Shown: positions 8,340 to 18,886, counted from the stretch's first letter. The stretch is DNA of 42,883 nucleotides from an uncultured Flavobacteriaceae bacterium (GCA_905480425.1 CAJQQG010000004.1:1-42883), one strand, 5' to 3'. Program-made: numbers and translations. Notes: generated by a model not told the origin, from the sequence alone.

Positions 8340-9323
8340 ATGCAGAAAAAAAAAGTGGGTATTGTTTCTGGGGGATTTACCTCTGAATACAATATTTCTA
8401 TTCTTAGTGGTAAAACTGTTTTTGAAGAACTTGACCGTAAACTTTGGGAAGTGTATTTAATTAATATAACTGAATCAGAGTGGAAAGCTGAAGATGATCA
8501 AAACAATATCTATGAGGTCAATAAAGGAGATTTTACTCTTCAAAACAATGAGACCCTTATCAATTTAGATGTTATTTTTAATGCAGTTCACGGAGCCCCT
8601 GGAGAAAATGGACAACTTGCGGCATTGTGGGAACTTTTAAAAATTCCGTTTACAAGCTGTGATAGCTATACTGCGGGACTTACTTATAACAAAAGAGACT
8701 GCCTCTCTGTACTCAGGGAATTAAAAGTTCCCACTGCTAAATATTTCTCCATCAATAAAGGAGCACCAATCAATGAAAACTTAATTCTGGCAACTGTTGA
8801 GCTTCCGTGTTTCGTAAAAGCTAATAGGGCTGGCAGTAGCCATGGGGTGTTCAAGGTAACCACAAAAAATGAACTCATACCCTCTATTGAAAAAGCATTT
8901 GAAGAAGATTCTCAAGTAATAATAGAGAGTGCCTTAGAGGGAAGGGAAGTTTCGGTTGGAGTGGCATCTTTTCAGGGAGGTGTTCACGTGTTACCCATAA
9001 CAGAAATTATTACAAATAATGATTTTTTTGATTACGCCGCAAAATACGAAGGTAAGTCTCAAGAAATAACTCCTGCACAAATTCCCAATAAATGGAAACA
9101 ATTAGTAGAGCATTGGGCAAAATCGATTTATGTTACATTAGATTTAAAAGGTGTAGTTCGCAGTGAATTTATTTTTGTGAATGGCATACCTCATTTACTA
9201 GAAGTAAATACAGTCCCAGGAATTACTAGAAAAAGTATCATCCCAAAGCAAGTAGAAGCTATGGGGATTAAACTTTCTCAATTTTTTAGTTACCTTTTAC
9301 TTCAAACATTAGCTAAAAATTAA
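8340..9323 (+). CDS. ddl: D-alanine--D-alanine ligase
   Basis: This cytoplasmic ATP-grasp enzyme joins two D-alanines for the peptidoglycan stem peptide. The N-terminal GGFTSEYNIS loop contains the conserved glutamate (residue 16) that binds the first D-Ala. The usual following histidine is replaced by tyrosine (EYN). The ATP-grasp core has VKANRAGSSHGV, and the metal-binding end is seen in RSEFIF and LLEVNTVPGIT. The length of 327 residues is slightly longer than E. coli DdlB. coaD starts 9 bases after its stop. A perfect -7 box stands upstream, and the divergent PASTA gene also points to cell-wall biology. Confidence 0.93.
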   Translation: MQKKKVGIVSGGFTSEYNISILSGKTVFEELDRKLWEVYLINITESEWKAEDDQNNIYEVNKGDFTLQNNETLINLDVIFNAVHGAPGENGQLAALWELLKIPFTSCDSYTAGLTYNKRDCLSVLRELKVPTAKYFSINKGAPINENLILATVELPCFVKANRAGSSHGVFKVTTKNELIPSIEKAFEEDSQVIIESALEGREVSVGVASFQGGVHVLPITEIITNNDFFDYAAKYEGKSQEITPAQIPNKWKQLVEHWAKSIYVTLDLKGVVRSEFIFVNGIPHLLEVNTVPGITRKSIIPKQVEAMGIKLSQFFSYLLLQTLAKN

Positions 9324-9332
9324 CACTTTAAT

Positions 9333-9785
9333 ATGAAACGATTTGTTTTTCCAGGCTCATTCGACCCCATAACACTTGGACATCAAGACATTATCGAACG
9401 AGCCCTTCCTTTTTGTGACAAATTGGTTATTGCCGTAGGAGACAATATTAATAAAAAGTATATGTTTTCACTTGACCAAAGAATAGAATTTATTAAAAAA
9501 ACCTTTCGGGGAGAACCCAAAATCATTACTGCAACCTACCAAGGACTAACCATTGATTTTTGTAAAAAAATTAAGGCCTCTGGAATTCTAAGAGGGCTTA
9601 GAAATCCTGCAGATTTTGAATTTGAAAAAAGTATAGCCCAAATTAATCAAAGACTTTCTGGAATTGAAACTTTATTCTTACTAACGGCAGCAGATCTGTC
9701 CTGCATTAGCAGTAGTATAGTGAGGGAAATAATAAGCCATAAAGGTGATTTTAGTTCTCTTGTTCCTTCGGCAGTTAAAAAATAA
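9333..9785 (+). CDS. coaD: Pantetheine-phosphate adenylyltransferase
   Basis: CoaD transfers AMP from ATP to 4'-phosphopantetheine, the fourth step of coenzyme A synthesis. The nucleotidyltransferase motif FPGSFDPITLGHQDII contains the catalytic TLGH near the N-terminus. RGLRNPADFEFE and the C-terminal CISSSIVREI motif complete the signature. At 150 residues it is close to the usual 155-165. It follows ddl closely and is probably cotranscribed. Its TAA stop directly abuts the stop of the convergent NUDIX gene with no base between them. Confidence 0.95.
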   Translation: MKRFVFPGSFDPITLGHQDIIERALPFCDKLVIAVGDNINKKYMFSLDQRIEFIKKTFRGEPKIITATYQGLTIDFCKKIKASGILRGLRNPADFEFEKSIAQINQRLSGIETLFLLTAADLSCISSSIVREIISHKGDFSSLVPSAVKK

Positions 9786-10382
9786 TTATATTATTTCTTC
9801 TAAAAGAATTTTAATGTTTTCATATGCATTTTCCATTAACAAAGGAAAATCTGCTCTGGGCCTCCAAACTGCTGCCTGAATATTCTCTTCTTCTTGGGGA
9901 ACTAATGGGGCGTTATAGTTAGATTTCATTAAAAACCAATATGTCTTTTTTAGTTTAAATTTTCCTTTCGAATTAAACACATGATAGGTAGTATTCAGTG
10001 GTTTTGTTACCATTAAATCTCCAACACCCGTTTCCTCTATCACTTCTCTTATAGCTGCATCAATAATCACTTCGTTTTTTTCAATTTTTCCTTTAGGAAG
10101 ATCCCACTTATCATTTCTATAAATAAAAAGATAACGTCCATCAGTATGCTCAACCAATCCTCCCGCAGCTTCAACAACCAGAAAATATTTTAGGAAATGT
10201 TTTTCTAGCTTTTCTTCTTTTGGATGATATAAATAAACAGCCTTGGTGTTTTTATTGCGTAAAGCTTTAACAATGACCAAAGCACTAGTATATTTTATGA
10301 AAAGTAATGGAGTTTCATCTGAATTGTTAGTTAAATCTACTGTGAAAAAAAGTGGTTTCTGATTGTAAAAAACTTTATACAT
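9786..10382 (-). CDS. NUDIX hydrolase
   Basis: This 198-residue NUDIX protein has a perfect box, G-x5-E-x7-REVIEE-x-G-V, at residues 98-120, with the metal-binding REVIEE in place. The preceding FLVVEAAGGLV and KWDLPKGK stretches are typical of the NUDIX fold. The first 65 residues form an extra region seen in flavobacterial relatives, opening with MYKVF. The substrate (nucleotide sugar, dinucleoside polyphosphate or another nucleoside diphosphate derivative) cannot be deduced. It is divergent from pyrE with only six bases between the start codons, so the two promoters must overlap or lie within the opposite coding sequence. Confidence 0.88.
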   Translation of the reverse strand: MYKVFYNQKPLFFTVDLTNNSDETPLLFIKYTSALVIVKALRNKNTKAVYLYHPKEEKLEKHFLKYFLVVEAAGGLVEHTDGRYLFIYRNDKWDLPKGKIEKNEVIIDAAIREVIEETGVGDLMVTKPLNTTYHVFNSKGKFKLKKTYWFLMKSNYNAPLVPQEEENIQAAVWRPRADFPLLMENAYENIKILLEEII

Positions 10383-10385
10383 TTG
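10378..10385 (+). promoter_or_regulatory. Possible -7 box for pyrE overlapping the NUDIX start codon
   Basis: TACATTTG is a perfect TAnnTTTG match, but it ends three bases before the pyrE ATG and covers the start codon of the divergent NUDIX gene. If used, the pyrE transcript would be leaderless or nearly so. No -33 TTG at the usual spacing is visible. Confidence 0.35.
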
Positions 10386-10388
10386 TTT

Positions 10389-11039
10389 ATGATCTTAAAT
10401 AAAACTATAGCTCAGCAAACAGCTGAATACCTTCTACAAATTAATGCAATTAAATTGAATCCAGAAAATCCTTTTAAATGGGCAAGTGGATGGAAATCTC
10501 CAATTTATTGTGATAATAGAATTGCACTTTCATATCCAGAGGTTCGAACCTTTTTAAGCAAAAGCATTGCACATGAAATTAAAGTTCAATTTGAAGCTGA
10601 TATTGTTATTGCAGCCGTAGCAACTGGAGCTATTGGAATCGGAATGCTAGTAGCACAAGAACTAAATTTACCTTTTATTTATGTTCGCCCAGAGCCAAAG
10701 AAACATGGGAGACAAAACCAAATTGAGGGATCACTTGATCATGGAAAAAAAGTAGTTGTTATAGAAGATCTCATAAGTACAGGGAAAAGTAGTTTAGATG
10801 CAGTTGTTGCTCTTAAAAAAGCGGATGCAAATGTTATAGGAATGCTTGCCCTTTTCACTTATGGTTTCACAGTTGCAGATCAGGCTTTTAAAACAGCAAA
10901 TATTAGCATACAAACACTTTGTGATTATGAAAATCTACTTCCAGTTGCAATTGCACAAAATAAAATATCTTTAGAACAATCTGAAAATTTGAAAAAATGG
11001 CGTGAAGATCCTTCTCAGTGGAATCCTAGCCAGGTATAG
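10389..11039 (+). CDS. pyrE: Orotate phosphoribosyltransferase
   Basis: PyrE converts orotate and PRPP to orotidine 5'-monophosphate in de novo pyrimidine synthesis. The PRPP-binding signature VVVIEDLISTGKSS is clear, and FKWASGWKSPIYCDNR at the N-terminus is characteristic of the enzyme. A TTG at 10383 lies two codons upstream in frame, but the ATG at 10389 (MILNKT) matches the family start and gives 216 residues. Its last 14 bases overlap the 3' end of the convergent biotin ligase gene. No other pyrimidine gene is nearby, and pyrF is not fused. Confidence 0.94.
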   Translation: MILNKTIAQQTAEYLLQINAIKLNPENPFKWASGWKSPIYCDNRIALSYPEVRTFLSKSIAHEIKVQFEADIVIAAVATGAIGIGMLVAQELNLPFIYVRPEPKKHGRQNQIEGSLDHGKKVVVIEDLISTGKSSLDAVVALKKADANVIGMLALFTYGFTVADQAFKTANISIQTLCDYENLLPVAIAQNKISLEQSENLKKWREDPSQWNPSQV

Positions 11040-11778
11040 ATTCATATAACATTCTTGATTGGTTAGAGTTTAAAGTTAATGATTCTCTTTCCATGTTTTC
11101 AATAAGCAAAAAACCTTCAGGACTTAAACCCTTTGAAATTGCTTTAAAAGATTTACCATTTCTTTTAAATAATGCTACTTTATCTTTTTTCCACAAAAGG
11201 TTAGAATATTCTTCTATCCAATGTTCTTTAGACACATTATTTATTGAAAAAAGTGTTAATTCTAGAGCTTCCCTAAGTGAATTAAAAACTTTTTCCAATA
11301 TCCATTCTTTTCCTGTGACTGAAGCTAAAGATCCAGCATAAGGCAAGTCCAAGAAGTTTAACTGATTTACATTCAAACCTACACCAATAATTGAAGATTT
11401 TAGTTGTGATTTTTTAACTGTATTTTCAATTAATATTCCGGCGACTTTTTTATTACATGACAAAATGTCGTTTGGCCATTTAATCTTTAAATCAGGAATA
11501 CCAATTACCTTTAAAGCGTTTATTATTCCTATAGCTACAGCAGCACTAACCATAAAAGTATTTCTCGAATCAAAATTAGTGTAAGATCTATAAACACTGA
11601 AGGTTAAGCTATTCTCAGCTGAAGAAATCCAGTTCCGTTCGCGTTGTCCCCTACCCTTTGTTTGTTCTTTAGCCCAGACCAACTCTCCATCAACACAATC
11701 ACCTTTTTCATATCTTTCTTTCAAAAAATTATTAGTTGAAGGAATGGCATTAAGTTTGATTATTTTAAAATAGCTCAT
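11026..11778 (-). CDS. birA: Biotin--[acetyl-CoA-carboxylase] ligase
   Basis: Biotin protein ligase activates biotin with ATP and attaches it to the biotin carboxyl carrier protein. The catalytic domain motifs are present: the AKEQTKGRGQRERNW loop that holds biotinyl-AMP, KWPNDI, and KVAGILIE. The frame is open to a TTG at 11820, but the ATG at 11778 (MSYFKIIKLN) is the natural start and gives 250 residues. There is no N-terminal winged-helix domain, so this is a monofunctional enzyme, not a biotin operon repressor like E. coli BirA. It is divergent from rsfS (58 bases between) and convergent with pyrE. Confidence 0.92.
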   Translation of the reverse strand: MSYFKIIKLNAIPSTNNFLKERYEKGDCVDGELVWAKEQTKGRGQRERNWISSAENSLTFSVYRSYTNFDSRNTFMVSAAVAIGIINALKVIGIPDLKIKWPNDILSCNKKVAGILIENTVKKSQLKSSIIGVGLNVNQLNFLDLPYAGSLASVTGKEWILEKVFNSLREALELTLFSINNVSKEHWIEEYSNLLWKKDKVALFKRNGKSFKAISKGLSPEGFLLIENMERESLTLNSNQSRMLYESIPG

Positions 11779-11836
11779 ATAAGTCGATGTAACCGACTGA
11801 AAATGTAATAAATTTACCAAAAAAGAGCACTACTAA

Positions 11837-12208
11837 ATGACACAAAAAACAGATACTAACCAATCCTTATTAGATGAAATCATCTTAGGTATTGAAAACG
11901 TTAAAGGAGAAGAAATTTTAATTCTTGATTTAAGAGAAATTGACAATACTCCTTGTGAATATTTTGTGGTTTGTAGTGCTAATTCAAATACGCAAGTATC
12001 TGCAATTGTAAGTTCAGTACAAAAAAATGTTAGTAAAGCTCTTCATGAAAAACCCTTCCATACTGAAGGTTCTGAAGTAGCTGAATGGGTTTTGATAGAC
12101 TATGTGGACGTAGTTGTTCATGTCTTTCAAAAACAAATACGAGAATACTACAACATCGAAGAACTTTGGGGAGATGCTAAATGTACCCAAGTAGTTCAGA
12201 ATTATTAA
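11837..12208 (+). CDS. rsfS: Ribosome silencing factor RsfS
   Basis: RsfS (DUF143/Iojap family) binds ribosomal protein L14 and blocks subunit joining when nutrients are scarce. The core segments CEYFVVCSANSNTQVSAI, the GSEVAEWVLIDYVDVVVHVF stretch and REYYNIEELWGDA are the conserved family blocks, and 123 residues is normal. It is the first gene of the plus-strand run rsfS-ftsH-LUD-cdsA-psd, with ftsH starting 5 bases after its stop. A palindromic TAAATTTA (11809-11816), one mismatch from the -7 consensus, lies 20 bases upstream. Confidence 0.93.
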   Translation: MTQKTDTNQSLLDEIILGIENVKGEEILILDLREIDNTPCEYFVVCSANSNTQVSAIVSSVQKNVSKALHEKPFHTEGSEVAEWVLIDYVDVVVHVFQKQIREYYNIEELWGDAKCTQVVQNY

Positions 12209-12213
12209 AAACT

Positions 12214-14169
<1,956 letters not shown>

Positions 14170-14182
14170 AAACAAATTTAAT

Positions 14183-14779
14183 ATGGGAATATGGGATAGG
14201 TTTTTTGGTCAATTTACTGGGAAAAAACCCAAGCAAAGCGCTTATATGCCTATTAAAGAAGATCCTATTGATATTAGTTTTGCTAAAAATTTTACCTCAA
14301 AAGGAGGTCGTTTTTTATTTTGTGAATCCTCAGATTCTGTCTTTAATAATTATAAAGAAATTTGTATTGAAAACAAGTGGAATCCTTCAGCAATTTTATG
14401 TCTAGAAAAAATGCTATCATTAAGCTTGGATATTAAACTCTTTGATCAAAGTTCAGAAAATCTAAAGTCTTTTAAGGCGGCTGTTATATTTTGCGAATAT
14501 CTTATTAGCGATTCTGGAAAAATACTACTTAGCGAACATCAGATTCGTCATTTCAAAATTCCAGATTTACCAGAAACTATGGTAGTCTTTGCAAAAAGAA
14601 ATCAATTAGTAAAAGATGTGAGTCAAGGGATGACTTTTTTGAAAAATAAATACAAAAAACAAATTCCTACTAATATTAGAACTTTAAACATTAAATCGAA
14701 TGTCATCAAGGAAAAATTCTCTTCCGTTCCCGAGACTAGTGCAAAAAACATATATTTGCTTTTAGAAGAAGATTCATAA
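14183..14779 (+). CDS. LUD domain protein (lactate utilization family-like)
   Basis: The 198-residue protein resembles the LUD/DUF162 family (LutC/YkgG-like), judged by the opening MGIWDRFFG, the GGRFLFCESSDSV block and the later AAVIFCEYLISDSGKILL segment. In LUD proteins elsewhere the domain occurs in lactate oxidation complexes, but no lutA or lutB partner is present here and the protein lacks iron-sulfur cysteine clusters. It sits 13 bases after ftsH and 2 bases before cdsA, a position that suggests a constitutive role tied to this operon and not lactate catabolism. The function is unknown. Confidence 0.7.
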   Translation: MGIWDRFFGQFTGKKPKQSAYMPIKEDPIDISFAKNFTSKGGRFLFCESSDSVFNNYKEICIENKWNPSAILCLEKMLSLSLDIKLFDQSSENLKSFKAAVIFCEYLISDSGKILLSEHQIRHFKIPDLPETMVVFAKRNQLVKDVSQGMTFLKNKYKKQIPTNIRTLNIKSNVIKEKFSSVPETSAKNIYLLLEEDS

Positions 14780-14781
14780 TT

Positions 14782-15585
14782 ATGAGAGAAATAATGGTAA
14801 GGGGACTTTCAGGAATCCTATATGTAGCCTTAATTGTTTCCTCAGCTTTATTGTCAAATTTAGCCTTGATTATTGTTCTTTCTCTTTTTTCTGCCTTAGC
14901 ATTATTTGAATTTCAAAGATTACTTAAATACAAAAGTCCCATTCCTCTTCTTTTTTTTATTCTTCTCATCTATCAATTTTACATTCGAGAAATAGATAGC
15001 AACCTTCATCTAGGTTTATTGTTTTTATGTATTTCTGCAAATCTACTTCTAGCTTATCTATTACTTACAAAAAAAGTATTTATACTTGTGCCATTTCTGA
15101 AAAGTAGTTTTGCTTTATTTTATCTTGTAGCTTCAGGATATTTTATTATAGCCACCTCAAGTATTGAAAACTCTGTCATTCATGGCATTACGCTTTATAT
15201 GTACCTGCTAATATGGATCAATAATAGCTTTGCATACCTATCGGGTAAAAAATGGGGGAAAACTCCACTTTTTCAAGAGGTATCGCCCAAAAAAACATGG
15301 GAAGGATTTTGGGGTGGAGCCATAGTTTGCTTCCTTATTAGTCTGGTTATTACAATTTTTCAAAAAGATTATTCACTCTGGGTTTTACCTGTATTATCTG
15401 GGATTGTAATTACAGGAGCAACATTAGGTGATCTTATTCAATCTAAGTTTAAAAGGCATGCCAAAGTAAAAGATAGTGGTTCGTTAATTCCCGGACATGG
15501 TGGGTTTTACGACCGAATGGATAGTGTACTTTTTACAGCTCCTTTTGTTAATTTATTTTTAATTTTTGTTCACTATGTTTCATAA
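14782..15585 (+). CDS. cdsA: Phosphatidate cytidylyltransferase
   Basis: CdsA makes CDP-diacylglycerol from phosphatidate and CTP, the branch point of phospholipid synthesis. The 267-residue polytopic membrane protein has about seven or eight hydrophobic segments. The family signature is complete near the C-terminus: SKFKRHAKVKDSG, then LIPGHGGFYDRMD, with the metal-binding aspartates. It begins 2 bases after the LUD gene and overlaps the start of psd by 11 bases. An alternative start, MVRGLSG, lies three codons in. With psd it forms part of the phosphatidylethanolamine pathway; a phosphatidylserine synthase is needed but is not in the window. Confidence 0.93.
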   Translation: MREIMVRGLSGILYVALIVSSALLSNLALIIVLSLFSALALFEFQRLLKYKSPIPLLFFILLIYQFYIREIDSNLHLGLLFLCISANLLLAYLLLTKKVFILVPFLKSSFALFYLVASGYFIIATSSIENSVIHGITLYMYLLIWINNSFAYLSGKKWGKTPLFQEVSPKKTWEGFWGGAIVCFLISLVITIFQKDYSLWVLPVLSGIVITGATLGDLIQSKFKRHAKVKDSGSLIPGHGGFYDRMDSVLFTAPFVNLFLIFVHYVS

Positions 15586-16231
15586 AGAAGGATATCAAAT
15601 TATTATGACAAGTTTCGTTATAACAGCAGGAATTGCTGTTTTATCAGAATACACTATTGAAGATCAGAACTTTATTAAAATTGGAGTTCAAATTATTGCT
15701 TTATCAATGCTTGTTTTAATTCTTCAATTTTTTAGAAACCCAAAGCGTGAAACTCCCATAAATGATAAACAACTTATTGCTCCAGTAGATGGAAAAGTAG
15801 TTATCATTAAAGAAGTATTTGAAAAAGAGTACTTTAAAGATAATCGTCTTCAAGTATCAATATTCATGTCACCATTAAATGTACATGTAACTAGGTATAC
15901 CATGAGTGGTAAAGTTCAATTTAGCAAATACCACCCAGGGAAATATCTTGTGGCATGGCATCCAAAATCTTCAGAGTTAAATGAACGTACTACAATTGTC
16001 TTAAAAAATGAAATCTTTGGAGAAGTACTCTATCGACAAATTGCGGGTGCTGTAGCTCGCCGAATTGTAAACTATGCAGAAGTTGGGATGGAAGTAATAA
16101 AAGGAACCGATGCGGGTTTTATCAAATTTGGCTCTCGAGTTGACTTATTCCTACCTTTAGGAACTCACTTAGATATTGCTTTAAATGATACTGTTAAAGG
16201 TGGGGTTCAGCAAATCGCTCATAAAGACTAA
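15575..16231 (+). CDS. psd: Phosphatidylserine decarboxylase, short type
   Basis: The enzyme converts phosphatidylserine to phosphatidylethanolamine at the inner membrane. It is the short (about 220-residue) PSD-A type. The pyruvoyl group forms by self-cleavage at the Gly-Ser of FIKFGSRVDLFLP near the C-terminus. Earlier conserved blocks are LIAPVDGKVV and the FMSPLNVHVTRYTMSG stretch. Two N-terminal hydrophobic segments anchor it. An in-frame TTG at 15566 exists, but the ATG at 15575 (MFHKEGY) is the better start; it overlaps the end of cdsA by 11 bases, which suggests translational coupling. The 3' end overlaps the convergent valS by four bases. Confidence 0.93.
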   Translation: MFHKEGYQIIMTSFVITAGIAVLSEYTIEDQNFIKIGVQIIALSMLVLILQFFRNPKRETPINDKQLIAPVDGKVVIIKEVFEKEYFKDNRLQVSIFMSPLNVHVTRYTMSGKVQFSKYHPGKYLVAWHPKSSELNERTTIVLKNEIFGEVLYRQIAGAVARRIVNYAEVGMEVIKGTDAGFIKFGSRVDLFLPLGTHLDIALNDTVKGGVQQIAHKD

Positions 16232-18858
16232 AATATACCTAAACTTTTCTCTAGCATACTTATTTTGTCAGAAGCATCTGCTGCTTTCTTTCGTTCAATA
16301 GAAATCACTTGTTCTGGTGCATTTTCCACAAAACGTTCGTTTGATAATTTTTTTTTAACTGAATCTAAAAACCCTTTAGTATATTTTAATTCAGCAATCA
16401 GTTTCTCTTTTTCAGCTTCAGAATCTTCAATAACTTCTGTAGGAATAAAGAACTCTAGCTTATCAACCCTAAAACTACCGCCCAAACTTTCATCCGGAGC
16501 ATTTTCATAATATAAGCCTTCAAGCATTCCTAGCTTAATAATACTTGCTTCAAAGGGAAGCTTAACTACTGAATTTGTGATGTAGATATTAACTTTTTCT
16601 TTTATAGAAATATTTTTATCTTTTCTGAAATTGCGAATCGCAGCAACAACTTCTTTGGCATACTCAAAAGAATCAATAGTTTCTTGATCAAAAGTATTTG
16701 AAGTTGGCCATGATGAAACAATAAGGGCTTCACTTTCTATACGTGGTCTAATAAAATGCCATAGCTCTTCCGTTAAAAAAGGCATAAAAGGATGCAATAA
16801 TTTAAGATTATTTTCAAATAGAACAATTACTTTATCATGTGTTATTTTATCAATTGGCTTGCCATATTCAGGCTTTACAAGTTCTAATAACCAAGAACAA
16901 AAATCGTCCCAAATTAATTTATAAATACTCATTAATGCGTCTGAAATTCGATACTTATCAAAGTTTTTATCAATCCACGATACTTTTTTTTCAAAATGAT
17001 TAGCATACCATTTTAAAGCTTCTGAAGCTTCAGAAGGAGAGACTATAGTAGTGTCTATTTCCCAACGATCAATCAAACGATAGGCATTCCAAATTTTATT
17101 AGAAAAGTTTTTCCCTTGCTGACATAAATTCTCATCAAAAAGTAAATCATTCCCTGCAGCAGAACTCAGCATTAAACCGACACGAACAGCATCTGCACCA
17201 TAAGTTTCTATCAGCTTCAAGGCATCAGGAGAATTTCCTAATTGTTTTGACATTTTACGCCCCTTTTTATCTCGAACCAAGCCTGTTAAATAAACTTTAG
17301 AGAAAGGTTTTTCATCTCTAAACTCATAACCAGAAATAATCATTCTAGCTACCCAAAAAAATAAAATATCTGGACCAGTTACTAAGTCCTGTGTTGGATA
17401 GTAATAGTTTATTTCATCATTTTCAGGGTTTCTAATTCCATCAAAAACTGAAATAGGCCATAACCATGAAGAAAACCATGTATCTAGGACATCTTCATCT
17501 TGACGTAAATTTTCATGAGTTAAGTGAATGTTCCCTGATTTTATTTTCGCTAATTCTAAAGCTTCCTTAGGTGTTAAAGCTACAACAAAATCATTTTTTG
17601 ATGACCCGTAATAAAAAGCCGGTATTCTTTGACCCCACCATAACTGTCTGGAAATATTCCAATCGCATATATTTTCCATCCAGTGACGGTAGGTGTTTTT
17701 AAATTTTTCAGGAAGTAATTCAATTTCATCTGACTTTAAAACAGCATCAATTGCAGGTTTTGCCAACTGCTCCATCTTAAGAAACCATTGGTCAGATAGA
17801 CGAGGCTCAATTACTGCTTTAGTTCTCTCTGAAGTTCCTACTTTATGAACATGTGATTCTGTTTTAACTAAAACTCTAAGAGCATCTAAAGCTTTAACTA
17901 CTTTTTTTCGAGCTACAAAACGATTTAAACCCTTAAACTCTAGGCCTTGTTCATTTAGGGTAGCGTCTGGATTGAAAATATCAATAATATCCAAACCATA
18001 CTTTTCTCCAAGAATTTTGTCATTTATATCATGTGCTGGGGTAACTTTTAAGCACCCTGTCCCAAAATCCATAGCAACATATTCGTCTAAAATAACAGGA
18101 ATTTTTCTTTGAGTCAATGGCACCCATACCTCTTTTCCTTTTAGGTGTTTATAACGTTTATCTTCGGGGTTAACACAAACAGCAGTGTCTCCAAAAAGTG
18201 TTTCAGGCCGAGTAGTGGCCACAATTACTTTTTCATCAGAACCTTCAACTTTATAGGATATATAATACAAATTCCCTGATTTTTCTTCATAAATGACCTC
18301 TTCATCAGATAAGGTTGTCTGGGCTTCAGGATCCCAATTCACCATGCGGTAACCTCTATAAATTAATCCTTTATTATGTAAATCGACAAATACTTTAAGT
18401 ACCGATTCAGACATATCAGGATCGAGGGTAAATTTTGTTCTGTCCCAATCACAACTACAACCTAACTTCTTAAGTTGATCTAAAATAACACCTCCATATT
18501 CATGAGTCCATTCCCAAGCATGCTCTAAGAATGAATCACGACTTAAGCTATTTTTCTCGATTCCTTTTTCCTTCAGTTTGGCAACAACTTTTGCTTCTGT
18601 AGCAATAGATGCATGATCTGTTCCTGGCACCCAACAAGCATTATAACCTCGCATTCGAGCTCTTCGAATAATAATATCTTGTAAAGAATTATTAAGCATG
18701 TGCCCCATGTGTAATATTCCCGTAACATTTGGTGGAGGAATAACTATAGTATAAGGCTCCCTATTATCTGGAACAGATTTGAAATAACCATTTTTCTGCC
18801 AGTAGTTGTACCATTTACTTTCTACTAATTTGGAATTGAACTTGGAAGGAATTTCCAT
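16228..18858 (-). CDS. valS: Valine--tRNA ligase
   Basis: This class I aminoacyl-tRNA synthetase charges tRNA-Val and edits threonine mischarges. The HIGH motif appears as HMGH (50-53) after PPPNVTGIL. The CP1 editing domain contains TTRPETLFGDTAVCVNPED, and the KMSKS loop reads KMSKQ (535-539). An anticodon-binding domain follows, and the C-terminal 60-70 residues form the charged coiled coil typical of ValRS. At 876 residues it is full length. The Gln at the last KMSKS position is unusual. It is a single-gene unit with its own -7 box and ends against psd with a four-base overlap. Confidence 0.96.
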   Translation of the reverse strand: MEIPSKFNSKLVESKWYNYWQKNGYFKSVPDNREPYTIVIPPPNVTGILHMGHMLNNSLQDIIIRRARMRGYNACWVPGTDHASIATEAKVVAKLKEKGIEKNSLSRDSFLEHAWEWTHEYGGVILDQLKKLGCSCDWDRTKFTLDPDMSESVLKVFVDLHNKGLIYRGYRMVNWDPEAQTTLSDEEVIYEEKSGNLYYISYKVEGSDEKVIVATTRPETLFGDTAVCVNPEDKRYKHLKGKEVWVPLTQRKIPVILDEYVAMDFGTGCLKVTPAHDINDKILGEKYGLDIIDIFNPDATLNEQGLEFKGLNRFVARKKVVKALDALRVLVKTESHVHKVGTSERTKAVIEPRLSDQWFLKMEQLAKPAIDAVLKSDEIELLPEKFKNTYRHWMENICDWNISRQLWWGQRIPAFYYGSSKNDFVVALTPKEALELAKIKSGNIHLTHENLRQDEDVLDTWFSSWLWPISVFDGIRNPENDEINYYYPTQDLVTGPDILFFWVARMIISGYEFRDEKPFSKVYLTGLVRDKKGRKMSKQLGNSPDALKLIETYGADAVRVGLMLSSAAGNDLLFDENLCQQGKNFSNKIWNAYRLIDRWEIDTTIVSPSEASEALKWYANHFEKKVSWIDKNFDKYRISDALMSIYKLIWDDFCSWLLELVKPEYGKPIDKITHDKVIVLFENNLKLLHPFMPFLTEELWHFIRPRIESEALIVSSWPTSNTFDQETIDSFEYAKEVVAAIRNFRKDKNISIKEKVNIYITNSVVKLPFEASIIKLGMLEGLYYENAPDESLGGSFRVDKLEFFIPTEVIEDSEAEKEKLIAELKYTKGFLDSVKKKLSNERFVENAPEQVISIERKKAADASDKISMLEKSLGIF

Positions 18859-18886
18859 AAAAACTTTAGTCTAAATTATTGAATTA

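Noticed and set aside
11782-11798. Short inverted repeat AGTCG/CGACT upstream of birA as an operator
   Set aside because: The arms are only five bases, and this BirA has no DNA-binding domain to regulate itself.
12181-12213. Upstream ATG for ftsH at 12181
   Set aside because: It lies inside rsfS and adds residues that do not fit FtsH proteins; the ATG at 12214 follows the rsfS stop and matches the family start.
14183-14779. LUD gene as part of a lactate utilization operon
   Set aside because: No LutA- or LutB-like gene or iron-sulfur protein is adjacent; the neighbours are ftsH and cdsA.
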